A program made the translations under genes and the position numbers. Positions 8,038 through 15,150 of a DNA stretch of 30,941 nucleotides are shown here, piece after piece. The notes beneath the pieces are model-generated. The model made no database searches. It saw nothing but the letters and a program-made list of their open reading frames with translations, and was not told the DNA's origin. Each line of letters begins with the position of its first letter. Positions within the stretch are counted from its first letter, which is position 1. Origin of the DNA: Dehalococcoidia bacterium UBA5760 (lineage in GTDB: Bacteria > Chloroflexota > Dehalococcoidia > Dehalococcoidales > UBA5760); contig DIFA01000004.1 of the NCBI GenBank assembly GCA_002418895.1, forward strand, positions 49,574 through 80,514, written 5' to 3'.

Positions 8038-8255
8038 TTCGTAAGCACAATCCGGTAACTACTATCAGGTTTCTCTTGAACGGTCACCGCCCAGCCGGAA
8101 TTCTTACCCAAACGGGAAACGTTCTCACGCGCGGTGTCGGAATCCACCAGCACTGTAACCGTTCCCTTACCCGTTTTTTGTATTGCCAGGCGGACCAGCA
8201 TGGCCGGCTGAGGGCAGGACAGCCCCCGTGCATCAATACTTCTTAACTCACTCAT
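8034..8255 (-). CDS. TusA/SirA-family sulfur (selenium) carrier, YedF N-domain-like
   Basis: A 73-residue single-domain TusA-like protein. The key motif is DARGLSCPQPAM, with Cys14 in the CPxP motif that carries persulfide or perselenide. Full-length YedF proteins have a second DsrE-like domain of about 100 residues; it is absent here, so this is the N-terminal module only. The ATG overlaps the yedE stop by one base (TAATG) and has GGAGG upstream; its 3' end overlaps the desulfurase gene by four bases. A Se/S relay with that enzyme is a reasonable inference. Confidence 0.88.
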   Translation of the reverse strand: MSELRSIDARGLSCPQPAMLVRLAIQKTGKGTVTVLVDSDTARENVSRLGKNSGWAVTVQEKPDSSYRIVLTK

Positions 8256-9370
8256 TAGGCGCCTCCTAACAACTTTGTATCTCGCATTGTCAGCCCGATA
8301 ATAACACAGACCACTATGCCAATGATGACAATCGCCGGGCCATAAAGACCCGGTCCGCTTGCCGAGCTGGCTATGCCGAAGTTATGGGCGAAGCCGGCAC
8401 CGGCTAGCATTCCGGTAACAAAGACCGCAGCGTCGCCGTCGCCTTCTCCGGTCAAAAAGAACTGCCTCCCGGGACAACCGCCGGCCAGTGTGAAAGCAAG
8501 ACCGGCGAGCACCATACCTCCGAAGTTCCACAGCGAGTTTGTGTGAGCTATCGGCTGATCGGCAAATCCGGGGCTGAACTGGCCGAGTGCCAGGTTAGTG
8601 ATCACAGCGGCCACAATCAAAGCAATTACACCCTTGAGCAGGTAGTTGTCACGCATCAGTATCGCATCACGAAAGGCACCCACGGTGCAGAAACGGCTGC
8701 GCTGTGCCAGGAAACCAATCAGTAGCCCGATACCGAGGGCAATAAATATAGGAGCGTGCTGGCTCCCCGGCCCGCTCGTTGAGAAAAAGATGGGCCCGAT
8801 GGCATTACCATCGGCATCACGCCCGAACTGAGGGGCTGCCAGTAGCAGAACAAGCATGGCAATCATGACAACAGGCATCACCCAGCCCATGGCCTTGGGC
8901 GCCGGCCAGTTGCGACCCAGGCTAAAGCCTGACCTGAGAAAAGCAATTCCGATAACTATACCGACCACGAGACCCAGGATACCAAATATAGCATTCAAAT
9001 CACCACCACCCAGCCGCAGATAAGCCCGCCACGGACATCCCAGAAATACCAGACCGCCAAAGGAAGCGAAGACACCCAGGATAAAACGGACAAAAGGCGA
9101 TGATCCGGTACGGGGTTTAAACTCGCGAAAGGCAAGGGCGGCAATCAGTGCCCCGAGAACAAGCCCGACGATCTCCGGTCGGATGTACTGCACCACTGCG
9201 GCGCGGTGCAGACCCAGCGCCCCGGCAGTATCCCGGGTGAAGCAAACGACACACATACCCATATTGCCGGGATTGCCGAGTTTAACAAGCACCGGTGCCA
9301 GGATACCGACGACAATACCGGTGATAATGGCTCCCCACCGGATCATGAAACCTTTTACACTAGAAGACAT
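8255..9370 (-). CDS. yedE: YeeE/YedE-family membrane transporter (selenium metabolism YedE type)
   Basis: Integral membrane protein of 371 residues with about ten hydrophobic segments and an internal two-fold repeat. Conserved cysteines lie in short motifs facing the pore in this family: MCVVCFTRD, LGCPWRA, RFCTVGAFRD and GGCPGRQFF. Related YeeE proteins import thiosulfate; YedE/FdhT of selenium clusters is thought to move a selenium compound. The start at 9370 has AAAGGAG eight bases upstream; an in-frame ATG at 9409 would add 13 residues lacking support. It is the first gene of the selenium operon and is preceded by a long leader. Confidence 0.88.
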   Translation of the reverse strand: MSSSVKGFMIRWGAIITGIVVGILAPVLVKLGNPGNMGMCVVCFTRDTAGALGLHRAAVVQYIRPEIVGLVLGALIAALAFREFKPRTGSSPFVRFILGVFASFGGLVFLGCPWRAYLRLGGGDLNAIFGILGLVVGIVIGIAFLRSGFSLGRNWPAPKAMGWVMPVVMIAMLVLLLAAPQFGRDADGNAIGPIFFSTSGPGSQHAPIFIALGIGLLIGFLAQRSRFCTVGAFRDAILMRDNYLLKGVIALIVAAVITNLALGQFSPGFADQPIAHTNSLWNFGGMVLAGLAFTLAGGCPGRQFFLTGEGDGDAAVFVTGMLAGAGFAHNFGIASSASGPGLYGPAIVIIGIVVCVIIGLTMRDTKLLGGA

Positions 9371-9388
9371 GAAAAAACTCCTTTCGTT

Positions 9389-9420
9389 ATGAATTCCGCC
9401 CAACTGCACGGAGAACTCAC
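9389..9420 (-). promoter_or_regulatory. Hairpin beside the yedE ribosome binding site
   Basis: In the yedE leader RNA, GUGAGUUCU (9412-9420) can pair with GGAAUUCAU (9389-9397) through nine pairs including three G-U pairs, ending about five bases before AAAGGAG. It may be one state of a regulatory fold or have no function. Confidence 0.3.
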
Positions 9421-9540
9421 AGCGAAGGAGATCGCGGCCTACCGGAGTAGAGCAGTCACGGAGATGACGCTATGAGCCTGCCATGTATTATTGGTAACAG
9501 CCTGTCGGGGATGCACAACGCGCATCACTGGAATATGAAA

Positions 9541-9567
9541 TCACGTGTGGAGATTAAGAACAATCAT
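9541..9567 (-). CDS. Candidate leader ORF of eight codons ending in UGA, upstream of yedE
   Basis: On the minus strand AGGAGGTGAT, a full match to the 16S 3' end, is followed three bases later by ATG and the codons for M-I-V-L-N-L-H-T, then TGA. This is the strongest ribosome site in the window. A seven-pair hairpin with one G-U pair (9510-9526) begins 14 bases after the UGA, the spacing seen for SECIS elements. If the UGA were read as Sec the frame would run 33 more codons to a TAG at 9439-9441. Translation of the ORF is likely; a regulatory role is inference. Confidence 0.4.
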   Translation of the reverse strand: MIVLNLHT

Positions 9568-9746
9568 AGCATCACCTCCTCACATGAGAGCATATTGAAA
9601 AAGCTCATCTACAATACTCTCTACTCTCTCGTTTTCGGTTTTACGCCGGGGTGTTATTCCTTGTGCCTTTATACTTCGCCATAGGTTTTGTTCTGACCAT
9701 CCCGATGAACTCCCGCTTTGAATTTTGATCATTCACCCGGGATGAT

Positions 9747-9771
9747 ATAGAATTACGGTAAGTGATTCTAT
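9747..9771. promoter_or_regulatory. LysR-type operator (T-N11-A dyad)
   Basis: ATAGAAT (9747-9753), eleven bases, then ATTCTAT (9765-9771): a perfect seven-base dyad with the T-N11-A spacing recognised by LysR-type regulators. It lies 56 bases upstream of the divergent lysR gene and in the upstream region of the yedE operon, the usual place for autoregulation plus target control. Confidence 0.65.
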
Positions 9772-9826
9772 CATAAGCTTTGTTTATGGTCAAGATAAGT
9801 TTTCATTATATATAGGAAAGTATGGT

Positions 9827-10726
9827 ATGAATCTGGATTATCTAAAGACCTACCTGGAGGTGATTAAACTGGGAAGCTTCTCAGAGGTGGCTAAGAAGCT
9901 CTCTATCAGTCAGCCGGCGGTATCCTTTCAGATACAAAAACTGGAGCATTACCTTGGTGTCCGTCTGCTTGACCGCAGTCAGAAGGCAATTGCTGTGACC
10001 GAAGCGGGCAAGCGCTTCCTTCGCTTTGCAGAGGCTGTGGAGGAAGCGCGTGACCATCTCCGGCATGATCTCGACCAACTGCGTGAGGAAGTTAGGGGGA
10101 ACCTGGTCGCTGCCGCCAGCACTATCCCGGGAGAGTTCCTGCTGCCGCAGCTCTTAGCCGAATTCAGGTTGCTGTATCCTGCGGTAAGTGCCCGCTTGGT
10201 AGTCTCCGATTCCCTCCGCGTTATTACCGGCGTCCGTGATGGCACCTGCGAAGTGGGGTTCTGTGGCATTGCCCCGGATGGCCATGACCTGGCATTCTTT
10301 AAGATAGCACGGGATAGTATTGTTCTGATTGTTTCTCCGGTGCACCCCTTTGCGGAAAGGAATGAGGTATCCCTGGCAGAGCTGGAGGGAGAGCCATTCA
10401 TCTTCAGGGAGGAGACTTCGGGAACTCAGCGGAGCCTGCAAACCTGCCTGTCTCGGGCAGGTTTGGATTTAAGGAAGTGGATGCCGAACCTTGTCCTGGG
10501 TACTACTCAGGCGGTGGTCTCTGCGGTGGAAACGGGGGTTGGGATTGCCTTCGTCTCCAACCTGGCAATCAAAAAGAGTCTTGCCCTCGGACTGGTCAAA
10601 GAAGTCGCGGTTGGTGGTTTAAGGTTAAACCGCGACTTCTTCTGTATCTATCGTAAGGAAAGGATTACATCTCGACTGCTCGAGAAGTTTATCGCTTTTA
10701 TTCAGGCAAGGGCATTGCCGTTTTGA
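9827..10726 (+). CDS. LysR-family transcriptional regulator, probably of the selenium operon
   Basis: A 299-residue LysR-type regulator. Residues 1-60 form the winged helix-turn-helix: MNLDYLKTYLEVIKLGSFSEVAKKLSISQPAVSFQIQKLE, then LGVRLLDRSQKAIAVTEAG. Residues 90-290 form the effector-binding domain of two lobes. ATG 9827 has AGGAAAG seven bases upstream. It is divergent from the yedE operon with a T-N11-A dyad between them; LysR proteins of this kind are recurrent partners of selenium metabolism genes. The effector is unknown; selenite, selenide or a sulfur amino acid would be candidates. Two perfect inverted repeats lie within its coding sequence (10439-10465 and 10599-10641). Confidence 0.9.
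   Translation: MNLDYLKTYLEVIKLGSFSEVAKKLSISQPAVSFQIQKLEHYLGVRLLDRSQKAIAVTEAGKRFLRFAEAVEEARDHLRHDLDQLREEVRGNLVAAASTIPGEFLLPQLLAEFRLLYPAVSARLVVSDSLRVITGVRDGTCEVGFCGIAPDGHDLAFFKIARDSIVLIVSPVHPFAERNEVSLAELEGEPFIFREETSGTQRSLQTCLSRAGLDLRKWMPNLVLGTTQAVVSAVETGVGIAFVSNLAIKKSLALGLVKEVAVGGLRLNRDFFCIYRKERITSRLLEKFIAFIQARALPF
10439..10465. repeat. Perfect 10-bp inverted repeat inside lysR
   Basis: CAAACCTGCC (10439-10448) pairs with GGCAGGTTTG (10456-10465) around a seven-base loop. It codes for an ordinary part of the effector domain (TCLSRAGL), so it may be a chance or RNA-level feature. Confidence 0.6.
10599..10641. repeat. Perfect 14-bp inverted repeat inside lysR
   Basis: AAGAAGTCGCGGTT (10599-10612) is repeated as its exact reverse complement at 10628-10641, with a 15-base loop. 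It lies near the 3' end of the gene within the codons for KEVAVGGLRLNRDFF. A 14-bp match is unlikely by chance at this spacing. Confidence 0.7.
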
Positions 10727-10819
10727 AATATCGGTGTTATCAGCGCCGTTGGCATAGGTCAACTCGTCTGTAGTTTGGAAGCTACGGATACATTTATCAC
10801 CCCGGCCGTTATCAGGAAA

Positions 10820-12067
10820 CTAGACCCAGCCGCGCAGCTTCATTGCTTCCACGACACGCTCTACAGCCAAAACGTATGCTGCCTGCCGCATATTTATCTG
10901 GTGTGCCCGGCTGGTTTCCAGCACGGAATGATATGCCGTGGTCATTTTCTTGTCAAGCCGCTCGCGGACTTCGGCTTCTTCCCAGGAGTACATGTAGAAG
11001 TTCTGAACCATTTCGAAGTACGAAACGGTCACACCTCCCGCATTACACAGGAAATCAGGTATGACGTGAACGCCTTTACGGAATAGAATGTCATCGGCCT
11101 CCGGCGTAGTTGGACCGTTGGCCAACTCGGCAACGATCTTGGCCTTGATATCGGGGGCATTCTTATCTGTTATTACATTTTCTATGGCGGCAGGGATAAG
11201 TATATCCACGTCAAGTGCCAGTAGTTCTTCCTTGGATATTCGTTCCATACTAGGCAGGTTACAGACCGAGCTTGTTTTAGACTTGCAGGCAAATGCTGCC
11301 TCCGGGTCAATCCCAGTTTTACAGCATACCCCGCCTTTGCTGTCACACACCGCTACTGTTTTGGCCCCAAAGATTTCGTGGCATAGTCGGGCTGCATGAT
11401 ATCCGGCATTTCCGTAACCATGTACAGCGATGGTAGCTTTACTCAGGTCAATCCCCAGTGCCTGGGCGGCTTCACGGATGGCATACATACCACCGCGAGC
11501 GGTAGCATCACCCCGCCCGGGAGAACCGCCGATAGTCAGTGGCTTGCCGGTAATAACGCCAAATTGTGGCTTCCCGGCTATAACCGAATACTCGTCCATC
11601 ATCCAGGCCATAATCTGCGGGGTGGTATAAACATCAGGAGCAGGTACGTCTTTCTCCGGCCCGATAAACTGGAATACGCTACGTACGTAGGCCCGACTTA
11701 AACGCTCTAATTCACCTATCGACATTTCTTTAGGATTGCAGATGACACCGCCTTTTGCTCCTCCCAGCGGAAGGTCGAGTAGGGAGCATTTCCAGGTCAT
11801 CCAGGCTGCTAGAGCTCGAACGGTATCGATGGTTTCATCAGGATGGAATCTGATACCGCCCTTGGTGATGCCTCTAGCGTCGTTGTATTGAACCCTGAAC
11901 CCCTGGAAAACCTTGACCGAGCCGTCTTCCATCCGTACCGGCAGCGAAACATGAAGTTCCCTCATCGGGGTCTTCAGCATCATGGTTACGTCGTGGTCCA
12001 GATTTAAGATTCCGGCACAATTGTCTATCTGTTGTTTTACGATGTCAAAAGGATTAATATTCGCCAT
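10820..12067 (-). CDS. gdhA: Glutamate dehydrogenase (Glu/Leu/Phe/Val dehydrogenase family)
   Basis: Cytoplasmic enzyme converting 2-oxoglutarate and ammonia to glutamate or the reverse. The 415-residue product has the standard hexameric length. Substrate-binding and catalytic residues are visible: Lys69 in ITKGGIRFHP, Lys93 in TWKCSL, Lys105 in LGGAKGG and Asp145 in VPAPDV. The Rossmann motif is HGYGNAG (216-222), followed by Asp242 in VAVCDSKG, which favours NAD over NADP, although dual use is possible. It lies 106 bases after hisF on the same strand, with a perfect 15-base dyad at 12089-12103 just before it. It probably belongs with the nrpR-hisF unit. Confidence 0.93.
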   Translation of the reverse strand: MANINPFDIVKQQIDNCAGILNLDHDVTMMLKTPMRELHVSLPVRMEDGSVKVFQGFRVQYNDARGITKGGIRFHPDETIDTVRALAAWMTWKCSLLDLPLGGAKGGVICNPKEMSIGELERLSRAYVRSVFQFIGPEKDVPAPDVYTTPQIMAWMMDEYSVIAGKPQFGVITGKPLTIGGSPGRGDATARGGMYAIREAAQALGIDLSKATIAVHGYGNAGYHAARLCHEIFGAKTVAVCDSKGGVCCKTGIDPEAAFACKSKTSSVCNLPSMERISKEELLALDVDILIPAAIENVITDKNAPDIKAKIVAELANGPTTPEADDILFRKGVHVIPDFLCNAGGVTVSYFEMVQNFYMYSWEEAEVRERLDKKMTTAYHSVLETSRAHQINMRQAAYVLAVERVVEAMKLRGWV

Positions 12068-12088
12068 TTCTTTTCTCTGCTCCTTAAT

Positions 12089-12103
12089 ATTATCTCAGAT
12101 AAT
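12089..12103. promoter_or_regulatory. 15-bp perfect dyad upstream of gdhA
   Basis: ATTATCT-C-AGATAAT (12089-12103) lies 21 bases upstream of the gdhA start, between hisF and gdhA. It could be an operator for the NrpR-like protein or another regulator, or a short mRNA hairpin. It differs from the dyad upstream of nrpR. Confidence 0.4.
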
Positions 12104-12173
12104 TCTCCCGGATTTATTTCTGTTTGTTCTGAGCAAACTGTCTCAAATTGTGGTACTTACGGAAACAGCAAGG

Positions 12174-12944
12174 TTATTTCTTAATCGCTATCCCCCTTTC
12201 CTGCAGGTACTTTTTGGCCTGGGGGATGGAGATTTCGCCGAAGTGAAAGATTGAGGCAGCCAGCACTGCCGATGCTTTACCGGTTACTACTGCCTGGTAG
12301 AGATGCTCCAAGGTTCCGGCACCACCGGAGGCGGTAACCGGGATGGCAACAGCCTCGGCGACGGCTCTGGTCATTTCCAGGTCATAGCCTGCCCTGGTAC
12401 CGTCGGCATCCTTACTGGTGAGCAGAATTTCTGCCGCCCCGAGTTCCTCTACCCGCTTTGCCCAGTCGACGATATCAATACCAGTAGGCTCATCGCCGCT
12501 TTTGATCACCACTTCGAGACGGGGGCGGCCGCTTTCCGTCTGGTTCTTTCTACCGTCGATAGCGACGACAAGCCTATCCCTGCCGAATTCAGCCGCAGCT
12601 TCAGTTATCAATTGGGGCCTTCTCACGGCAGCGGTGTTGATAGAAACCTTGTCCACGCCGAGGTCAATTAGTGCCTTCATATCCGCGATGCTGGCGATGC
12701 CGCCGCCGACAGCGAATGGAATGGTGGTAACTTCCCGGACTCCTTTCACCCACTCCAGTCTGGTCTTTCTGTTTTCTACGGTAGCGAAGATATCAAGGAA
12801 AACAAGCTCGTCGGCACCTTGCTTACAGTAGGTGGTAGCGGCTTCTACCGGGTCGCGGGCATCTCTCAGGTTAACGAACTTCACTCCCTTAACCACTCTA
12901 CCTTCTTTAATATCCAGGCAGGGTATGATTTTTATCTCTTTCAT
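12174..12944 (-). CDS. hisF: Imidazole glycerol phosphate synthase, cyclase subunit
   Basis: TIM-barrel cyclase that, with HisH, uses ammonia from glutamine and PRFAR to make imidazole glycerol phosphate and AICAR in histidine synthesis. It is 256 residues, full length. The catalytic aspartates are at the canonical positions: Asp11 in IPCLDIKEGRVVKG and Asp130 in LVVAIDGRK. Phosphate-binding loops AVGGGIAS and TASGGAGT are present. No other his gene is adjacent; instead it overlaps the end of the nrpR-like gene by four bases and is followed by gdhA. The usual glutamine-amidotransferase partner HisH must be encoded elsewhere. Confidence 0.95.
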   Translation of the reverse strand: MKEIKIIPCLDIKEGRVVKGVKFVNLRDARDPVEAATTYCKQGADELVFLDIFATVENRKTRLEWVKGVREVTTIPFAVGGGIASIADMKALIDLGVDKVSINTAAVRRPQLITEAAAEFGRDRLVVAIDGRKNQTESGRPRLEVVIKSGDEPTGIDIVDWAKRVEELGAAEILLTSKDADGTRAGYDLEMTRAVAEAVAIPVTASGGAGTLEHLYQAVVTGKASAVLAASIFHFGEISIPQAKKYLQERGIAIKK

Positions 12945-13939
12945 ATTAGCTCCTCAAATTTGATTAGGTTTTGGTAGTCTAGAACGGTGCTCATTGCATG
13001 ACTTTCACATTCAATACCGGCTTCGGTAACTGCGGCTACCGGATTGAGGCCGCCGAGCAGGACTATACCGATGCGGTTGAGTTCTATCTGGACTTCGCAG
13101 ACTGCTTCGCTGGTCTCTCCAATTACCAGCACTCCGTTAAGACCGGCCTCCTTGAGTCTGGCGATCACCTCCTCGGCAACAGGCCGGCAGATAGCTGGTA
13201 TCTCGCGAAAGTTGGCCAGTATTTTGCCGCAGCCATCTTTGTTTGCCTGACCCACCGAGGTCATTTTGGCACTGATGAATACCTCGGAGGGGTCTACTGA
13301 TGAACCGGCGTAGTGAATAAGTTCCACGAAACGAATCGGCTGATGGTTACGGATCTGGAGTATGCCGCCGAACCTCGAATCGATGGGGACGCCGGCTTTA
13401 AGCAGGGTGCCGTTTATCACCAGACTGCATACTGTGGCCAGAGCGGTCTTTCCCTCGGGGACGGTTAGCTCGCCGAGCGACTCTCCCTCATCGGCTATCG
13501 CTACCAGGTTGCTTACGCAGAGATCTGCCGAGAAAGCAGTACGCATCTCTTTAAGAGCCTTGCTGAATTTATCCCTAGGAAAGAAAGAGATGTTTACCGG
13601 AATTCGACCGGTGTGCTTATCCAAGTCAAAATCGGTGCGGAAAGAAAGCATCTCAATTCTGGAGATAGAGAGTCCTACTTTATCCCTGACCAGGGCGCTC
13701 TTTAGCTCTTCGATTCCTGAATCGGTAATCAGCCTGCCGTCTCTTCCGATGAGGCTGGTTAGCCCACGCTCATCCATGAGTTTGAGATGATACCTTACCG
13801 CTCGTTCCCCCAGCTCTACCCCGTGTCTCTTCAACTGGCGGGCAATCAGTCTCGCCCCCACCGGCTGGGATGACTCATTGATAATCTTAAGTATAGATAC
13901 AGACTTTCTTTCGACCTCAAGGTCATTATGGCCGATCAT
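12941..13939 (-). CDS. NrpR-like transcriptional regulator (winged helix plus one NrpR domain)
   Basis: A 332-residue regulator. Residues 8-75 form an N-terminal winged helix (SVSILKIINESSQPVGARLIARQLKR, then ERAVRYHLKLMDERGL). Residues 85-330 match one NrpR/DUF128 domain with ISFFPRDKFSKAL, GTVCSL-type strands (ATVCSLVINGTLLKAGVPIDSRFGG) and FVELIHYAGSSVDP. In methanogens NrpR has two such domains, represses nitrogen-assimilation genes and is released by 2-oxoglutarate. The one-domain form here heads an operon with hisF (four-base overlap) and gdhA, fitting a nitrogen role. A dyad overlapping its promoter suggests autoregulation. The effector is inferred. Confidence 0.85.
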   Translation of the reverse strand: MIGHNDLEVERKSVSILKIINESSQPVGARLIARQLKRHGVELGERAVRYHLKLMDERGLTSLIGRDGRLITDSGIEELKSALVRDKVGLSISRIEMLSFRTDFDLDKHTGRIPVNISFFPRDKFSKALKEMRTAFSADLCVSNLVAIADEGESLGELTVPEGKTALATVCSLVINGTLLKAGVPIDSRFGGILQIRNHQPIRFVELIHYAGSSVDPSEVFISAKMTSVGQANKDGCGKILANFREIPAICRPVAEEVIARLKEAGLNGVLVIGETSEAVCEVQIELNRIGIVLLGGLNPVAAVTEAGIECESHAMSTVLDYQNLIKFEELI

Positions 13940-13960
13940 CTAAAACGCTTCTCCACGGAA

Positions 13961-13980
13961 ATAGGCAACCGTTTTCCTAT
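13961..13980. promoter_or_regulatory. 20-bp imperfect dyad at the nrpR promoter (candidate operator)
   Basis: ATAGG, ten bases, CCTAT; eight of ten half-site positions pair. On the minus strand it starts at the last two bases of the -10 box and covers the expected transcription start, a classic repressor position. It does not match the methanogen NrpR operator (GGAA-N6-TTCC). Confidence 0.5.
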
Positions 13981-14007
13981 GATAACGCAGTGTAACGTTT
14001 TTGTCAA
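13979..14007 (-). promoter_or_regulatory. Consensus promoter of nrpR-hisF
   Basis: Minus strand TTGACA (14002-14007), 17-base spacer, TATCAT (13979-13984). The -35 box is a perfect consensus and the -10 box matches five of six. The nrpR start lies 40 bases downstream of the -10 box. It is the best promoter in the window. Confidence 0.8.
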
Positions 14008-14043
14008 TATTCTCTCTGGAACATTTCTAGTGCCAGTGGTTGG

Positions 14044-15090
14044 CTATCGCTGAGGCTGTTGGCATAGCTCGGCAACTAGGATATTGAGGGCCAGTTCGCC
14101 ATGATATTTTCCAGTCTTAATGGCAAGGTCGGTTGCTAAAAGCCCGTGGTATACTTCTTTAATGCGCCCCAGAGGGTAGCGGTTTGACTGCTCTACCGTC
14201 TTACGAAAGGCAAAATCTGAGGCGATTCCCAGCTTAGTCTGGATTTCTCTATCCGCCTCGCCCTGTTTTTTGAGCTCCTTTACCCGGGCTATCATACGGA
14301 ACTGTCGTGATATCATAAACAGAAGATGGGTCGGTGCCGCCCCGTTTTCCAGTAACTGCTCAAGTAGTTCTTCGGCCAGTCCGGCCTTAAATTCAATGAC
14401 GGCATCGACCATAGCAAAAACACTGGCTTCCTGGGCATGGCTTGCCACCCTGCTGACATCATCTTCTTCAATACGGCGGCCTGAAGTAAACAGGGTAAGC
14501 TTTCTGATCTCATTTTGCATAATCCAGAGGTTACTGCCTATTAGCCTGACCAGCAACTCTACCGCCGGAGGAGATATCTCGGCGCCTTCCTTACCCGCCT
14601 GCTCTCTGATCCATTGCCTGAGCCCGGTGCCCTTGAGCAGGGGGAAGGTTCTTACCTCTGCCCCGGCCGAGAGTTCCTTAAAGAGCGGACTTTTGTTTCG
14701 CGTTTTATCATCTATTACGTCTACCAGTGCCAGTATCGTGCTGGCGGGTATGCTACTGAGCAGACTCAGCAGTAATCCCTGTTCATCTTGCTGCTTGACC
14801 GATGGCGTGGCCTTTTTCTGCCGTCCCGATTTACCTTTGGGGACAAAGCGTTCCAGCAGTCCTTTGATGATGACCAGCCGCTTTTCTGCTAGAAATGGAG
14901 CCGTCTCTATAACGTTCCTTAGCTGCTCTGCAGTTATCTGCTGACCATCAATTACTGTGGTATTAGCCGTTAGTAGCACCTCGCTGCCGATGCCTCTCTT
15001 TATTCCCTCCAGCGACTCGTTCAGGGAGAAATCGTCCTGACCGGATAGTATATACAACAAGTCTTCTTCCCTTTCGTGGTTAATATCCAT
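14044..15090 (-). CDS. holA: DNA polymerase III subunit delta
   Basis: Clamp-loader subunit that opens the sliding clamp. The 348-residue product has the HolA pattern: an N-terminal LLYILSGQDDFSLNESLEGIK, then FLAEKRLVIIKGL, ILALVDVIDDKTRNKSPLFKEL and the C-terminal collar helices with SVFAMVDAVIEFKAGLAEELLEQLLENGAAPTHLLFMISRQFRMI. A lysine-rich insertion (KGKSGRQKKATPS, about 95-107) interrupts the first domain. It starts at ATG 15090 with CAGGTG upstream and is divergent from the YchF-like gene, separated by 60 bases. Downstream it ends 36 bases before the nrpR promoter's -35 box. Confidence 0.92.
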   Translation of the reverse strand: MDINHEREEDLLYILSGQDDFSLNESLEGIKRGIGSEVLLTANTTVIDGQQITAEQLRNVIETAPFLAEKRLVIIKGLLERFVPKGKSGRQKKATPSVKQQDEQGLLLSLLSSIPASTILALVDVIDDKTRNKSPLFKELSAGAEVRTFPLLKGTGLRQWIREQAGKEGAEISPPAVELLVRLIGSNLWIMQNEIRKLTLFTSGRRIEEDDVSRVASHAQEASVFAMVDAVIEFKAGLAEELLEQLLENGAAPTHLLFMISRQFRMIARVKELKKQGEADREIQTKLGIASDFAFRKTVEQSNRYPLGRIKEVYHGLLATDLAIKTGKYHGELALNILVAELCQQPQR

Positions 15091-15150
15091 TTTATCACAC
15101 CTGGCGGTGAAATTATTGAAGAATAGCGGAGGTAAGGATTAAAATAAGAC

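Larger units (their letters stand above)
9371..9826. other. Divergent intergenic and leader region between yedE and lysR
   Basis: A 456-base gap without a full-size gene. Reading toward yedE it holds a short ORF with an ideal ribosome site (9541-9567), a hairpin after its UGA (9510-9526) and an imperfect hairpin at 9389-9420 next to the yedE ribosome site. Toward lysR it holds a LysR-type dyad (9747-9771). I could not assign a clear promoter for either direction. No tRNA-like fold was recognised. Confidence 0.7.

Noticed and set aside
9355..9438. Possible extension of the leader frame past the UAG at 9439-9441 to a TAA inside yedE
   Set aside because: It would need read-through of both UGA and UAG. 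Two stops in about 70 codons is no rarer than chance, and nothing suggests UAG recoding here.
9472..9684. Plus-strand open frame of 70 codons in the yedE-lysR gap
   Set aside because: No ribosome site, no family resemblance and mixed composition; it lies opposite the leader of yedE.
10727..10819. Terminator between convergent lysR and gdhA
   Set aside because: Only short, scattered complementarities were seen; no clear stem with a T-run on either strand.
13961..13980. Methanogen-type NrpR operator (GGAA-N6-TTCC) at the nrpR promoter
   Set aside because: The available GGAA and TTCC are 13 bases apart, so only a different dyad (ATAGG-N10-CCTAT) is supported.
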